Shown here: in pieces, positions 1 through 5,431 of the stretch | Position numbering within the stretch: the stretch's first letter is position 1 | Layout of the letters: every line of letters begins with the position of its first letter | The notes under the pieces: generated by a model | What the model saw: the letters and a program-made list of their open reading frames with translations, nothing else | The model's database searches: none | Told to the model about the DNA's origin: nothing | Program-made: the position numbers and the translations under genes | Source of the DNA: Actinomycetota bacterium | GTDB taxonomy: Bacteria; Actinomycetota; Actinomycetes; JACCUZ01 | Reading direction: 5' to 3' | Assembly: GCA_030841245.1 (NCBI GenBank) | Contig: JAVEDG010000146.1 | Span: forward strand, 1 to 9,498 | DNA: 9,498 bases

Positions 1-1131
1 GCGGATGTTGGCGCCGAAGCTCTCGGCGATCAGCGCGGCCTGCGGCCCGTACTGCATGTCGTGGAAGACCAGCGACAGCACGATGGCCAGCAGCACCAGC
101 CAGGGCTCGGTCGTGTTGAGCAGCCCGAAGTAGGGGAACGCGAACAGGCCGACACAGACGATCCCGATGCCGTACATCCGCCGGCGGCCGATCACGTCGG
201 ACAAGGCCCCGAAGCCGAGGACGCAGAACAGCCCCACGGCCGCACCGATGACGACGTAGTTGAGGATGTCGCCGTCGTTGAGCTTGAGGTGGTCGACGGT
301 GTAGGCCAGCACGAACGTCACGAAGAGGTAGAACGGCGCCTGCTCGGACATCCGGACGAACGCAGAGGTCAGGATCTCGCGCCACTGGGTGCGTACGACC
401 TCGAGGACAGGCTGCTTCACGACCTGCTGCTCGGACCTGATCGCGGTGAACTCGGGGCTCTCCAGCACGCGCAGCCGCACGTAGAGCCCGATCAGCACGA
501 GCACGAAGCTCGCGAGGAACGGCAGCCGCCAGCCCCACGAGGTGAAGCTGTCACCGGTCCAGTGCTCGGCTAGCTTGACCGCCCCCGTGGACAGGATCAG
601 GCCGAACGGCACGCCCATCTGCGGGAACGCAGCCATCAGGCCGCGGCGCTTCGTGGACCCCCACTCCATCGACAGCAGGACCGAGCCGCCCCACTCGCCA
701 CCGACGCCGATCCCCTGCGCGACACGGAGCAGCACGAGGATCAACGGGGCGGCGAAGCCGATCGTCGCGTACGTCGGGAGCACGCCCATGAACAACGTGG
801 CGAGCCCCATCAGCAACAGGGTCGAGATCAACGTCGCCTTGCGACCGATGCGGTCACCGAGGTGGCCGAAGATCGCGGCTCCGATCGGCCGCGAACCGAA
901 ACCCACCGCCTGCGTGGCGAACGACAGCAGGACCCCGGCTGCGTGCGACTGACCAGGGAAGAACAGGTCCGGGAAGATCAATGCGGCGGCGGTGCCGTAG
1001 AGGAAGAAGTCGTACCACTCGATCGTGGTGCCGACGGTCGAGGCGAACACCGCCCGCCTGCGCTGCCCCCTCGTTACCGCTGCCTCCGCGGCGATCGCCT
1101 CGTGTGGCCGGTCGGGTGCGGTGCTGGACAC
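1..1131 (-). CDS. MHS-family MFS metabolite:proton symporter (3' truncated by window edge)
   Basis: Inner-membrane transporter of the Major Facilitator Superfamily, metabolite:H+ symporter branch (ProP, ShiA, KgtP relatives), importing a small organic solute or acid with protons. The 377 residues visible, read from a GTG at 1131, carry family hallmarks in order: IEWYDFFLYGTAAAL (about 37-51), GDRIGRK after TM2 (about 92-98), QGIGVGGEWGGSVLL in TM4 (about 140-154), SWGWRLPF before TM6, ESPEF at its end, and LSDVIGRR in the second half. The last visible residues, around QYGPQAALIAESFG, match the region before the final transmembrane helices, so some 60 to 80 residues are probably missing. The start is set by GGGAGG (1138-1143) six bases upstream and by the usual short cytoplasmic N-terminus. 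Substrate cannot be told from sequence. It stands alone, 170 bases downstream of the kinase-oxidoreductase gene on the same strand. Confidence 0.94.
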   Translation of the reverse strand, partial: MSSTAPDRPHEAIAAEAAVTRGQRRRAVFASTVGTTIEWYDFFLYGTAAALIFPDLFFPGQSHAAGVLLSFATQAVGFGSRPIGAAIFGHLGDRIGRKATLISTLLLMGLATLFMGVLPTYATIGFAAPLILVLLRVAQGIGVGGEWGGSVLLSMEWGSTKRRGLMAAFPQMGVPFGLILSTGAVKLAEHWTGDSFTSWGWRLPFLASFVLVLIGLYVRLRVLESPEFTAIRSEQQVVKQPVLEVVRTQWREILTSAFVRMSEQAPFYLFVTFVLAYTVDHLKLNDGDILNYVVIGAAVGLFCVLGFGALSDVIGRRRMYGIGIVCVGLFAFPYFGLLNTTEPWLVLLAIVLSLVFHDMQYGPQAALIAESFGANIR

Positions 1132-1137
1132 GTGGAG

Positions 1138-1143
1138 CCTCCC
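1138..1143 (-). promoter_or_regulatory. Ribosome binding site of the MHS symporter gene
   Basis: GGGAGG on the minus strand, six bases before the GTG at 1131. It decides this GTG as the start. The rest of 1144-1301 holds no gene I can support and no convincing -35/-10 pair or terminator hairpin. Confidence 0.75.
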
Positions 1144-1301
1144 GTTATCGCCCCTCTGGCGCTCGACCGGAGGGTCCGATTTGCCCGCTTTCCCGATGTT
1201 TGCACCGATAAACACGCCCGGTCTCGCGGAGTTCGTTCCCACGCTGCGATCAGCCGACCACCACGCCCACGCAGGACCCGTTGCCGCCGATCACGAGCTG
1301 T

Positions 1302-2792
1302 TCATCGCAGTGCGGCGATGACGCCGGCCATCGGCTCGAGATCTGCCACCCGTTCGAGACCGGCGACCCGCACGACGACCTCGCCGACCCCCACGTCGAC
1401 AAGGCTGCGCACCCGCCCGACATGGTCGGGCACGGTGCCCGCATGGTTGGCGGCGGCGTACCGGGCCGGGTCCTGGTGCCGCCCCCGGTGCCGTTCGATG
1501 AGCTCGGCCACCTGCGTGTCGTCGTGTCCTACGAGGACTGTCGACAGGTGGGACAGAGCCACCTGCTCCGGATCGCGACCGACGTCGAGGCAGTGTCGGC
1601 GCAGCACCTGCGCCTTGCGCGCAACGGTGCCCACGTCGCCGAGCACGTTGGCGGCGTCGGCGTACTGCGCCGCCAGCCGCAGGGTCCGGCGTTCACCGCC
1701 GCCACCGACCGTGATCGGGATGTGGGCCTGCAGCGGGCGGGGGTAACCGACCGCTTCCGGGACCCGCAGCACTGCACCCTCGAAGGACGGGCTGCCCGGG
1801 CCCCAGAGCATCGGCAGCAGCCGCAGCGCGTCCTCGAGCATCGCGTAGCGCGTCGCGGTGGAAGGGAAGTCCAGACCCCAGGCGCGGTGCTCCTGCTCGA
1901 ACCACGCCAGCCCGAGGCCGCACACGGCCCGACCGCCGCTGAGGACGTCGAGGCTGGCCACGATCTTGCCCAGATGGGCCACGTTGCGGTGGCTGATGCC
2001 GGTGACCAGGGCGCCGAGCCGGACCCGGCTCGTGACCGCCGCGAGGTAGGACAACGTGGTGTAGCTCTCCAGGAAGTCCTCCCAGGGCCGCCCGACCTGC
2101 GGGATCTGCCGGAAGTGGTCCATGACGTAGATCGCGTCGAAGCCGGCTTCCTCCGCCCCGACCGCGATCTCCTCCAGCCAGGCCGCGAGCGACGCCGATC
2201 CGCCAGGAGGCGTGAAGGTCCCGATGTGCAGCCCGAACCGCAACCCGGCCGGCGGCTCGCTTGTCGCGGTCGACGCGCCTGTCCGTACGACGGCGAACTC
2301 GGGCGGCACGACCCGGACCGGCTCCGGGGCCAGGACCTCGTCGAAGCCCTCCCCCGGCAGGTCGGCACGGGCCTGCGTCCAGGACCGCAGCTGGGCGGAC
2401 AGCACATCCGCCGGGACTGGCTTGGGCCGGGCCCGGTTGCGGGCGCGGCACTGCTCGGCCGGCGTGTCGAAGCCGACCGCGAAGCACGGGATGCCGGCCG
2501 ACCGGGCCAGCGCGAGCCAGGCCCGTCGTCGTACCGGGTCGAGGCCGGTCGAGTCGACCACCGTGGTCAGTCGGCGCCCGATCCGCGCCGCGATGATCTC
2601 GTCCAACAGGCGCAGCGCGTCGGTGCTCGCCGAGATGTCGTCCTCGCTCGCTCCGACGACAGCACGCAGCCGGTCGCTGGAGACGACGAGCTCGGGCCGG
2701 AACTGTGCGGCGGCCCAGGTCGACTTCCCGGCACCGCTGGGTCCGACCAGCACGACGACGCACGGCGCGGGGAGCTTGCTCTCGGGCGGCAC
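1302..2792 (-). CDS. P-loop kinase / F420-dependent LLM-class oxidoreductase fusion protein
   Basis: A 496-aa two-domain protein. Residues 1 to about 180 are a P-loop kinase of the polynucleotide-kinase-like type: Walker A GPSGAGKST (17-25), SSDRLR (38-43), VVDSTGLDPVRRR (78-90) resembling the Walker B and following segment of that family, and an arginine-rich lid near 115-125. A short linker (about 171-183, TGASTATSEPPAG) leads to a luciferase-like monooxygenase domain from about 184 to the end, with RFGLHIGTFTPPGG, a TSRVRLGALVTGISHRN strand (about 254-270), SGGRAVCGLGLAWFEQEH (285-302) and PITVGGGGERRTLRLAA (359-375). This domain resembles actinobacterial F420-dependent oxidoreductases of the Rv1855c type. 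Substrates of both halves are unknown. The GTG start at 2792 has no clear ribosome binding site, so it is less certain than the domains. The frame runs through both domains without a break. Cytosolic; transcribed alone, about 140 bases downstream of the signal peptidase gene. Confidence 0.92.
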   Translation of the reverse strand: MPPESKLPAPCVVVLVGPSGAGKSTWAAAQFRPELVVSSDRLRAVVGASEDDISASTDALRLLDEIIAARIGRRLTTVVDSTGLDPVRRRAWLALARSAGIPCFAVGFDTPAEQCRARNRARPKPVPADVLSAQLRSWTQARADLPGEGFDEVLAPEPVRVVPPEFAVVRTGASTATSEPPAGLRFGLHIGTFTPPGGSASLAAWLEEIAVGAEEAGFDAIYVMDHFRQIPQVGRPWEDFLESYTTLSYLAAVTSRVRLGALVTGISHRNVAHLGKIVASLDVLSGGRAVCGLGLAWFEQEHRAWGLDFPSTATRYAMLEDALRLLPMLWGPGSPSFEGAVLRVPEAVGYPRPLQAHIPITVGGGGERRTLRLAAQYADAANVLGDVGTVARKAQVLRRHCLDVGRDPEQVALSHLSTVLVGHDDTQVAELIERHRGRHQDPARYAAANHAGTVPDHVGRVRSLVDVGVGEVVVRVAGLERVADLEPMAGVIAALR

Positions 2793-2934
2793 GGTCCGAG
2801 TGTGCCAACAGGGGCGCGAGTAGCGTCACGCCATGGCCGGCGCCGAGCATCTCCGGCGCTGCAGGCCTCGGTACGACGGAAGGCGCGCACCGGCCTCGAC
2901 GCCCAGATGCGGCGCCCGACGGAAGGACGAGCTC

Positions 2935-3528
2935 CTAGACCGTCGCCGAGGTCTCGCCGGCAGAGACCTCCGACTCCTCGTCGCCGCGGCCCGTGCCCGC
3001 GACGAGGTGGAACACGCAGTACCCGGCAAGGGCTGCGCACAGCAGGAGCAGGGCCAGCGGGGAGAAGACAGCGGAGAGAAGGTGCCCGGCGCCCGGGACG
3101 CGGAAGAGGACGGAACCTTCAACGTCATGGGTGTCCGGCCGCCACGGGTCGGCGTTCGCGTTGTTGTCGCCCTGCGTCACGAAACGGCCGTCGGCTCCGA
3201 CCGCGCGGATGCGGTGCACGACGCGGAACCGGTGCAGGTCGGCGTCGGGGATGCGGTAGACGACCACCTCGCCGGGGCGGTAGCTCGGGTGACGCCAGGT
3301 GACCACCAGGTCGCCCGTGCGGAAGGTGCCGTCCATCGAGTGCCCAGCGACCTGAGTCAGCCCGAGATGACCGCCGAAGCGGGCCGGCCAGGCCACCACG
3401 ACAACGGCCAGCACCGCCAGCCACAGCAGGATGCTCACCGCGCGTCGACCGCGTCGGCGCAGCAGGACGGACGGCGACCATGTATCGACCTCGAGCCGCG
3501 GCGCCTTGCGGATCAGGGTGATCGTCAT
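2935..3528 (-). CDS. sipW: SipW-like (ER/archaeal-type) signal peptidase I
   Basis: Membrane-bound signal peptidase, 197 aa, predicted to cut signal peptides of exported proteins on the outer face of the membrane. N-terminal transmembrane helix about 30-48; catalytic box AGHSMDGTF (61-69) with nucleophile Ser64; GDLVV (72-76); then VVHRI (103-107), where His105 stands where ordinary bacterial type I peptidases have lysine; then GDNN (120-123) with nearby Asp127. Ser-His with these boxes is the ER/archaeal pattern of Bacillus SipW. A second hydrophobic segment (about 144-175) is followed by a short acidic tail. The ATG at 3528 overlaps the stop of the upstream secreted-protein gene as ATGA (3525-3528), implying translational coupling. 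The frame stays open upstream, but that part is the shadow of the neighbouring gene. The two upstream genes encode its probable substrates, as in the Bacillus tapA-sipW-tasA operon. Family is secure; substrate assignment is inference. Confidence 0.92.
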   Translation of the reverse strand: MTITLIRKAPRLEVDTWSPSVLLRRRGRRAVSILLWLAVLAVVVVAWPARFGGHLGLTQVAGHSMDGTFRTGDLVVTWRHPSYRPGEVVVYRIPDADLHRFRVVHRIRAVGADGRFVTQGDNNANADPWRPDTHDVEGSVLFRVPGAGHLLSAVFSPLALLLLCAALAGYCVFHLVAGTGRGDEESEVSAGETSATV

Positions 3529-4292
3529 GGCCCCACCTGGAAGGCCGACAGCACGATCTTGTTGTTCTTGTCCACGATGATGCCGCTGCGGGTGCTCCCG
3601 CCGTACGTCGCGAGGTCCGGTGCGGACAGCGTGTAGCTGCCCACCAGGTTGCCCATGAACCGGATGGTGTACGTACCGGCGAGGTAGGTGACCTTCAACG
3701 GCATGGCCAGGTTGACGGCAGGCAGCCCGACCCCGGTGAAGGTCTGCAGGGCGGTGATCGTCGCGCCGTTGCGCTTGCCGATCACGATCCGCCCTCCCGT
3801 GTCGTCGTACCAGATCACCGAGATGCCCGACGCCCCCGTGGCGTCGACGTTGAGATAGAGACCGCCACAGCAGGCAGGGTTGTTGGGCTGGCTCATGATG
3901 ACGCTGGCGGTGTAGCTCCCTGCGGTCAGGCCGGTGGTGAGCCACGCGGCCGAGATGGCGCTGTTGGTGCCCGACTTGGCCCCGGCCGAACCGGTCAGGG
4001 TGAAGCTGCCCGCGGACTGCGTCCATGACTGCCCGGTGTCGCTCGTGTGCGCCGTCAGGTTGGTGCCGGAGGCGCCGGTGAAGGTGTCGCTGACCGCGAC
4101 CGAGATCGTCACCGCCTGGTTCTGCGCGAACAACGTCGCCGGTCGCACCCCGCCCAGCGCTGCGGCTGAAGCGACGACCAGCGCAAGGCAGCCCGCGCCA
4201 AACGTGCACAGACCGAGTACGCGGCGCCGGGCAAGCACCGGCCGACGAAGCCTCTCCCCCAGGAGCGACGGCGCCGGCCGGTGCATCTGCAT
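3525..4292 (-). CDS. Secreted jelly-roll (LamG/ConA-like) protein, probable SipW substrate
   Basis: Predicted exported protein, 255 aa. The N-terminus is long and basic (RRPVLARRR, 16-24), then a hydrophobic stretch about 25-48 ending ASAAALGGV (41-49), an unusually extended signal like those of SipW-dependent proteins. The mature part starts near SDTFTGASGTNL (68-79) with HTSDTGQSW (82-90). This pattern, with later short beta strands (GGLYLNVD, SVIWYDD, LKVTY, YTIRFMGN, VGSYTL), is typical of concanavalin/LamG-like beta-sandwich domains in secreted actinobacterial and phage proteins. A Cys-Cys pair sits at 141-142. I see no LPXTG motif, C-terminal membrane anchor or catalytic motif. A carbohydrate-binding or structural surface role is plausible but unproven. 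The first ATG (4292) overlaps the stop of the upstream gene by one base; a second ATG two codons on is possible. Its own stop overlaps the sipW start. Confidence 0.84.
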   Translation of the reverse strand: MQMHRPAPSLLGERLRRPVLARRRVLGLCTFGAGCLALVVASAAALGGVRPATLFAQNQAVTISVAVSDTFTGASGTNLTAHTSDTGQSWTQSAGSFTLTGSAGAKSGTNSAISAAWLTTGLTAGSYTASVIMSQPNNPACCGGLYLNVDATGASGISVIWYDDTGGRIVIGKRNGATITALQTFTGVGLPAVNLAMPLKVTYLAGTYTIRFMGNLVGSYTLSAPDLATYGGSTRSGIIVDKNNKIVLSAFQVGP

Positions 4293-4681
4293 CAGCCCGA
4301 GATGACCACCGCGGCGTTGGTCACGGACTTGGCGTCCGGGCCTGGCGCGGTGAAGTTGAGCACCTGGGAGGTGCCCGAGACGGTGCCGGTGGCCTCCCCG
4401 AGGCTACCGCCCGCATCGCCGAGAGTGACGCGGATCGCCTTGCCGTTGCAGGCTGCCGCGATACCGGAGACGGTCACGGAGCCCACCTTGTAGGCACCGC
4501 CCGACAGGGTGAACGAACCGTAGGACAGGTTGACGCCGTCCGTGTCGCAGCTCGCGACTACCGACGTGTCGGCGCCGAGCGAGTCGGCACTGACACCCCC
4601 GATCGTGGCGGCTGAGGCGAGGACGGCCCCGAATGTGGCGAGGGCGGCGACGCCCGCGAGCACATGACGACGCTTGGCCAT
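4292..4681 (-). CDS. Small secreted protein with SipW-type signal, probable SipW substrate
   Basis: Predicted exported protein of 129 aa, first gene of the sipW operon. The N-terminus MAKRRHVLAG is followed by a hydrophobic stretch (about 8-30) ending ASAATIGGV (22-30), the same motif as in the next gene. The mature part is rich in Gly, Ser, Thr and Val, with CDTDGV (45-50), a second cysteine in AACNGK (76-81) that could form one disulfide, and a hydrophobic end AAVVISG. It resembles small beta-rich actinobacterial proteins carrying SipW-type signals; no enzyme motif is visible. It may be a surface or matrix protein, but that is inference. The ATG at 4681 is chosen over one nine codons upstream because a perfect AGGAGG lies eight bases before it and the basic N-region follows at once. 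The stop overlaps the next start (TGATG). Confidence 0.86.
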   Translation of the reverse strand: MAKRRHVLAGVAALATFGAVLASAATIGGVSADSLGADTSVVASCDTDGVNLSYGSFTLSGGAYKVGSVTVSGIAAACNGKAIRVTLGDAGGSLGEATGTVSGTSQVLNFTAPGPDAKSVTNAAVVISG

Positions 4682-4689
4682 GAGAAGAA

Positions 4690-4695
4690 CCTCCT
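4690..4695 (-). promoter_or_regulatory. Strong ribosome binding site of the sipW operon
   Basis: A perfect AGGAGG on the minus strand, eight bases before the ATG at 4681. It rules out the upstream ATG at 4708 as the start. The two downstream genes have no comparable site and probably rely on coupling through their overlapping stop and start codons. Confidence 0.8.
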
Positions 4696-4704
4696 GAGAC
4701 GAAT

Positions 4705-4717
4705 GCACTAGTAGTGC
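4705..4717. repeat. 13-base palindrome upstream of the sipW operon (possible operator)
   Basis: GCACTA-G-TAGTGC, perfect six-base arms around one base, lies ten bases upstream of the AGGAGG of the first operon gene. The symmetry fits a dimeric regulator site near the transcription start, but no regulator gene is in the window and no second copy was noticed. Function is a guess. Confidence 0.35.
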
Positions 4718-4774
4718 GAACTCAGAATGTTTCGACCGTTGATTGCACCGGCAAGATCCCTTACTCGGTCGGTT

Positions 4775-4812
4775 CTTGATGGCCCGACCACCCGGATGCG
4801 CTGGTCATCAAG
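4775..4812. repeat. Bulged inverted repeat in the divergent intergenic region
   Basis: CTTGAT (4775-4780) pairs with ATCAAG (4807-4812), and immediately inside, after a five-base bulge, GACCA (4786-4790) pairs with TGGTC (4802-4806) around an 11-base loop. That makes an 11-base-pair stem with one bulge. It lies about 95 to 130 bases upstream of the sipW operon start and could be an operator or an element in a long leader RNA. No known riboswitch consensus was recognised. Confidence 0.35.
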
Positions 4813-4908
4813 TACTAGCGACGAGGCCGGCTCGCGGACCTTGTCACCGCTAACGCCCGATTCGTGCCGAGCAGTTGTCCAACCCTCGGAGCGCTGAACC
4901 ACCGCGGC

Positions 4909-4953
4909 ACCGGGTTCGTATCTCTCGATGGGTCGCCTGACCCGGTTTGACCC
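4909..4953 (+). promoter_or_regulatory. Competing inverted repeats in the leader of the 89-aa secreted protein gene
   Basis: ACCGGGT (4909-4915) is a perfect inverted repeat of ACCCGGT (4940-4946). Inside, GGGTC (4930-4934) can pair with GACCC at 4939-4943 or with a second GACCC at 4949-4953, just before the GGAGGAG ribosome binding site (4960-4966). The pairings exclude one another, which would suit a switching leader. It may also be chance in GC-rich DNA. No known riboswitch class was recognised, and no -35/-10 pair could be assigned with confidence. Confidence 0.3.
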
Positions 4954-4972
4954 TCGATCGGAGGAGAACGTC

Positions 4973-5242
4973 ATGCGTGCACCCGTCCTGATCGCGTCGG
5001 CTGTCCTGGGCCTGAGCCTGGGCTTCCTCGCCCCGGCCACCGCCGCCAACCCGCCTGGTACGGGAATGCCGGGCCAGTCCTGCCAGGACCTCGAGCCCAA
5101 TGTCCCCGGCCACTCGAATGCCAGCCCCGGGTCACCGTTCAACGAGGCGGGCATCGACAGTGTCGCCGGCGGCATCGGCGGTCAGCACTACACCGAGACG
5201 TCGCAGTACGACGTCGCCTGCTTCCAGCTCTCGCAGCGCTGA
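4973..5242 (+). CDS. Small secreted protein with two cysteines, function unknown
   Basis: Predicted exported protein of 89 aa. The first 24 or so residues form a classical Sec signal: MRAP, a hydrophobic core (VLIASAVLGLSLGFL) and PATAA, with cleavage probably before NPPGTG. The mature part, about 65 aa, is rich in Gly, Pro, Ser and Asn, with Cys near 38 (PGQSCQDLEP) and near 83 (YDVACFQLSQR, the C-terminus), able to form one disulfide. The GHSNASPGSPFNE and SQYDVACFQ patterns resemble short secreted actinobacterial proteins usually annotated hypothetical; that comparison is from memory. No enzymatic motif is visible. The ATG at 4973 is chosen because GGAGGAG (4960-4966) lies six bases upstream; an in-frame ATG at 4928 would add 15 residues lacking any ribosome binding site and displace the signal. 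It is transcribed away from the sipW operon. Its signal is ordinary, so it is probably not a SipW substrate. Confidence 0.85.
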   Translation: MRAPVLIASAVLGLSLGFLAPATAANPPGTGMPGQSCQDLEPNVPGHSNASPGSPFNEAGIDSVAGGIGGQHYTETSQYDVACFQLSQR

Positions 5243-5260
5243 CTGCACGGAGGCTCCGGC

Positions 5261-5274
5261 GGCGCTGCAGCGCC
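5261..5274 (+). terminator. Perfect 14-base palindrome, possible weak terminator
   Basis: GGCGCTGCAGCGCC lies 18 bases after the stop of the secreted-protein gene and is followed by TGATCGTTCTTG, which is only mildly T-rich. As RNA it gives a five-pair stem with a TGCA loop. A second short stem (CCCGC 5296-5300 with GCGGG 5311-5315) follows. Without a real T-run, termination is uncertain. Confidence 0.3.
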
Positions 5275-5365
5275 TGATCGTTCTTGCGGAGTTCACCCGC
5301 AGGCCTTGTCGCGGGCAATGGTCAGCAGATTGCATGACGACCGTTGCGACGAGGAGGAGCAGGTC

Positions 5366-5431
5366 ATGTCACCCACGTGCATGATCGACGAGGCCAAGGC
5401 CGCCATCGCGAAGGCGATGGCGCGCGGGTGA
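5366..5431 (+). CDS. Possible 21-aa leader peptide coupled to the APC permease
   Basis: A 22-codon frame from ATG at 5366 to TGA at 5429-5431, beginning MSPTCMIDEAKA and ending AKAMARG, short, Ala/Lys-rich and probably helical. The support is translational. GAGGAGGAG (5351-5359) lies six bases before the ATG, one of the best ribosome binding sites in the window, and the TGA overlaps the GTG start of the permease as GTGA (5428-5431). The permease start has no good site of its own, so this short frame could deliver ribosomes to it. It shows no run of one amino acid that would suggest classical attenuation. I do not recognise the peptide; it may have no function beyond coupling. Confidence 0.5.
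   Translation: MSPTCMIDEAKAAIAKAMARG

Noticed and set aside
61..573. A 170-codon plus-strand frame opposite the MHS symporter.
   Set aside because: The minus strand reads through as a family-typical transporter; this frame is Glu/Gln/His/Arg-rich and has no domain.
2840..2859. Possible terminator hairpin GCGCCG/CGGCGC downstream of sipW.
   Set aside because: Only six perfect pairs, no T-run after it on the minus strand, and such stems are common by chance at this GC content.
1281..3302. A 673-codon open frame on the plus strand across the kinase-oxidoreductase gene and part of sipW.
   Set aside because: It is antisense to genes with clear family motifs, is rich in Arg, Pro, His and Gln without any recognisable domain, and is expected from G/C third-position bias.
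3529..4209. Upstream extension of the signal peptidase frame to 4209.
   Set aside because: It lies over the 255-aa secreted-protein gene, has His/Arg-rich shadow composition, and sipW already has a start coupled by ATGA at 3528.
3357..4307. A 16-base repeat, TCAGCCCGAGATGACC, at 3357-3372 and 4292-4307.
   Set aside because: One copy is inside the sipW coding region and the other spans a stop codon. No further copies or flanking similarity were seen, so chance in GC-rich DNA is likely.
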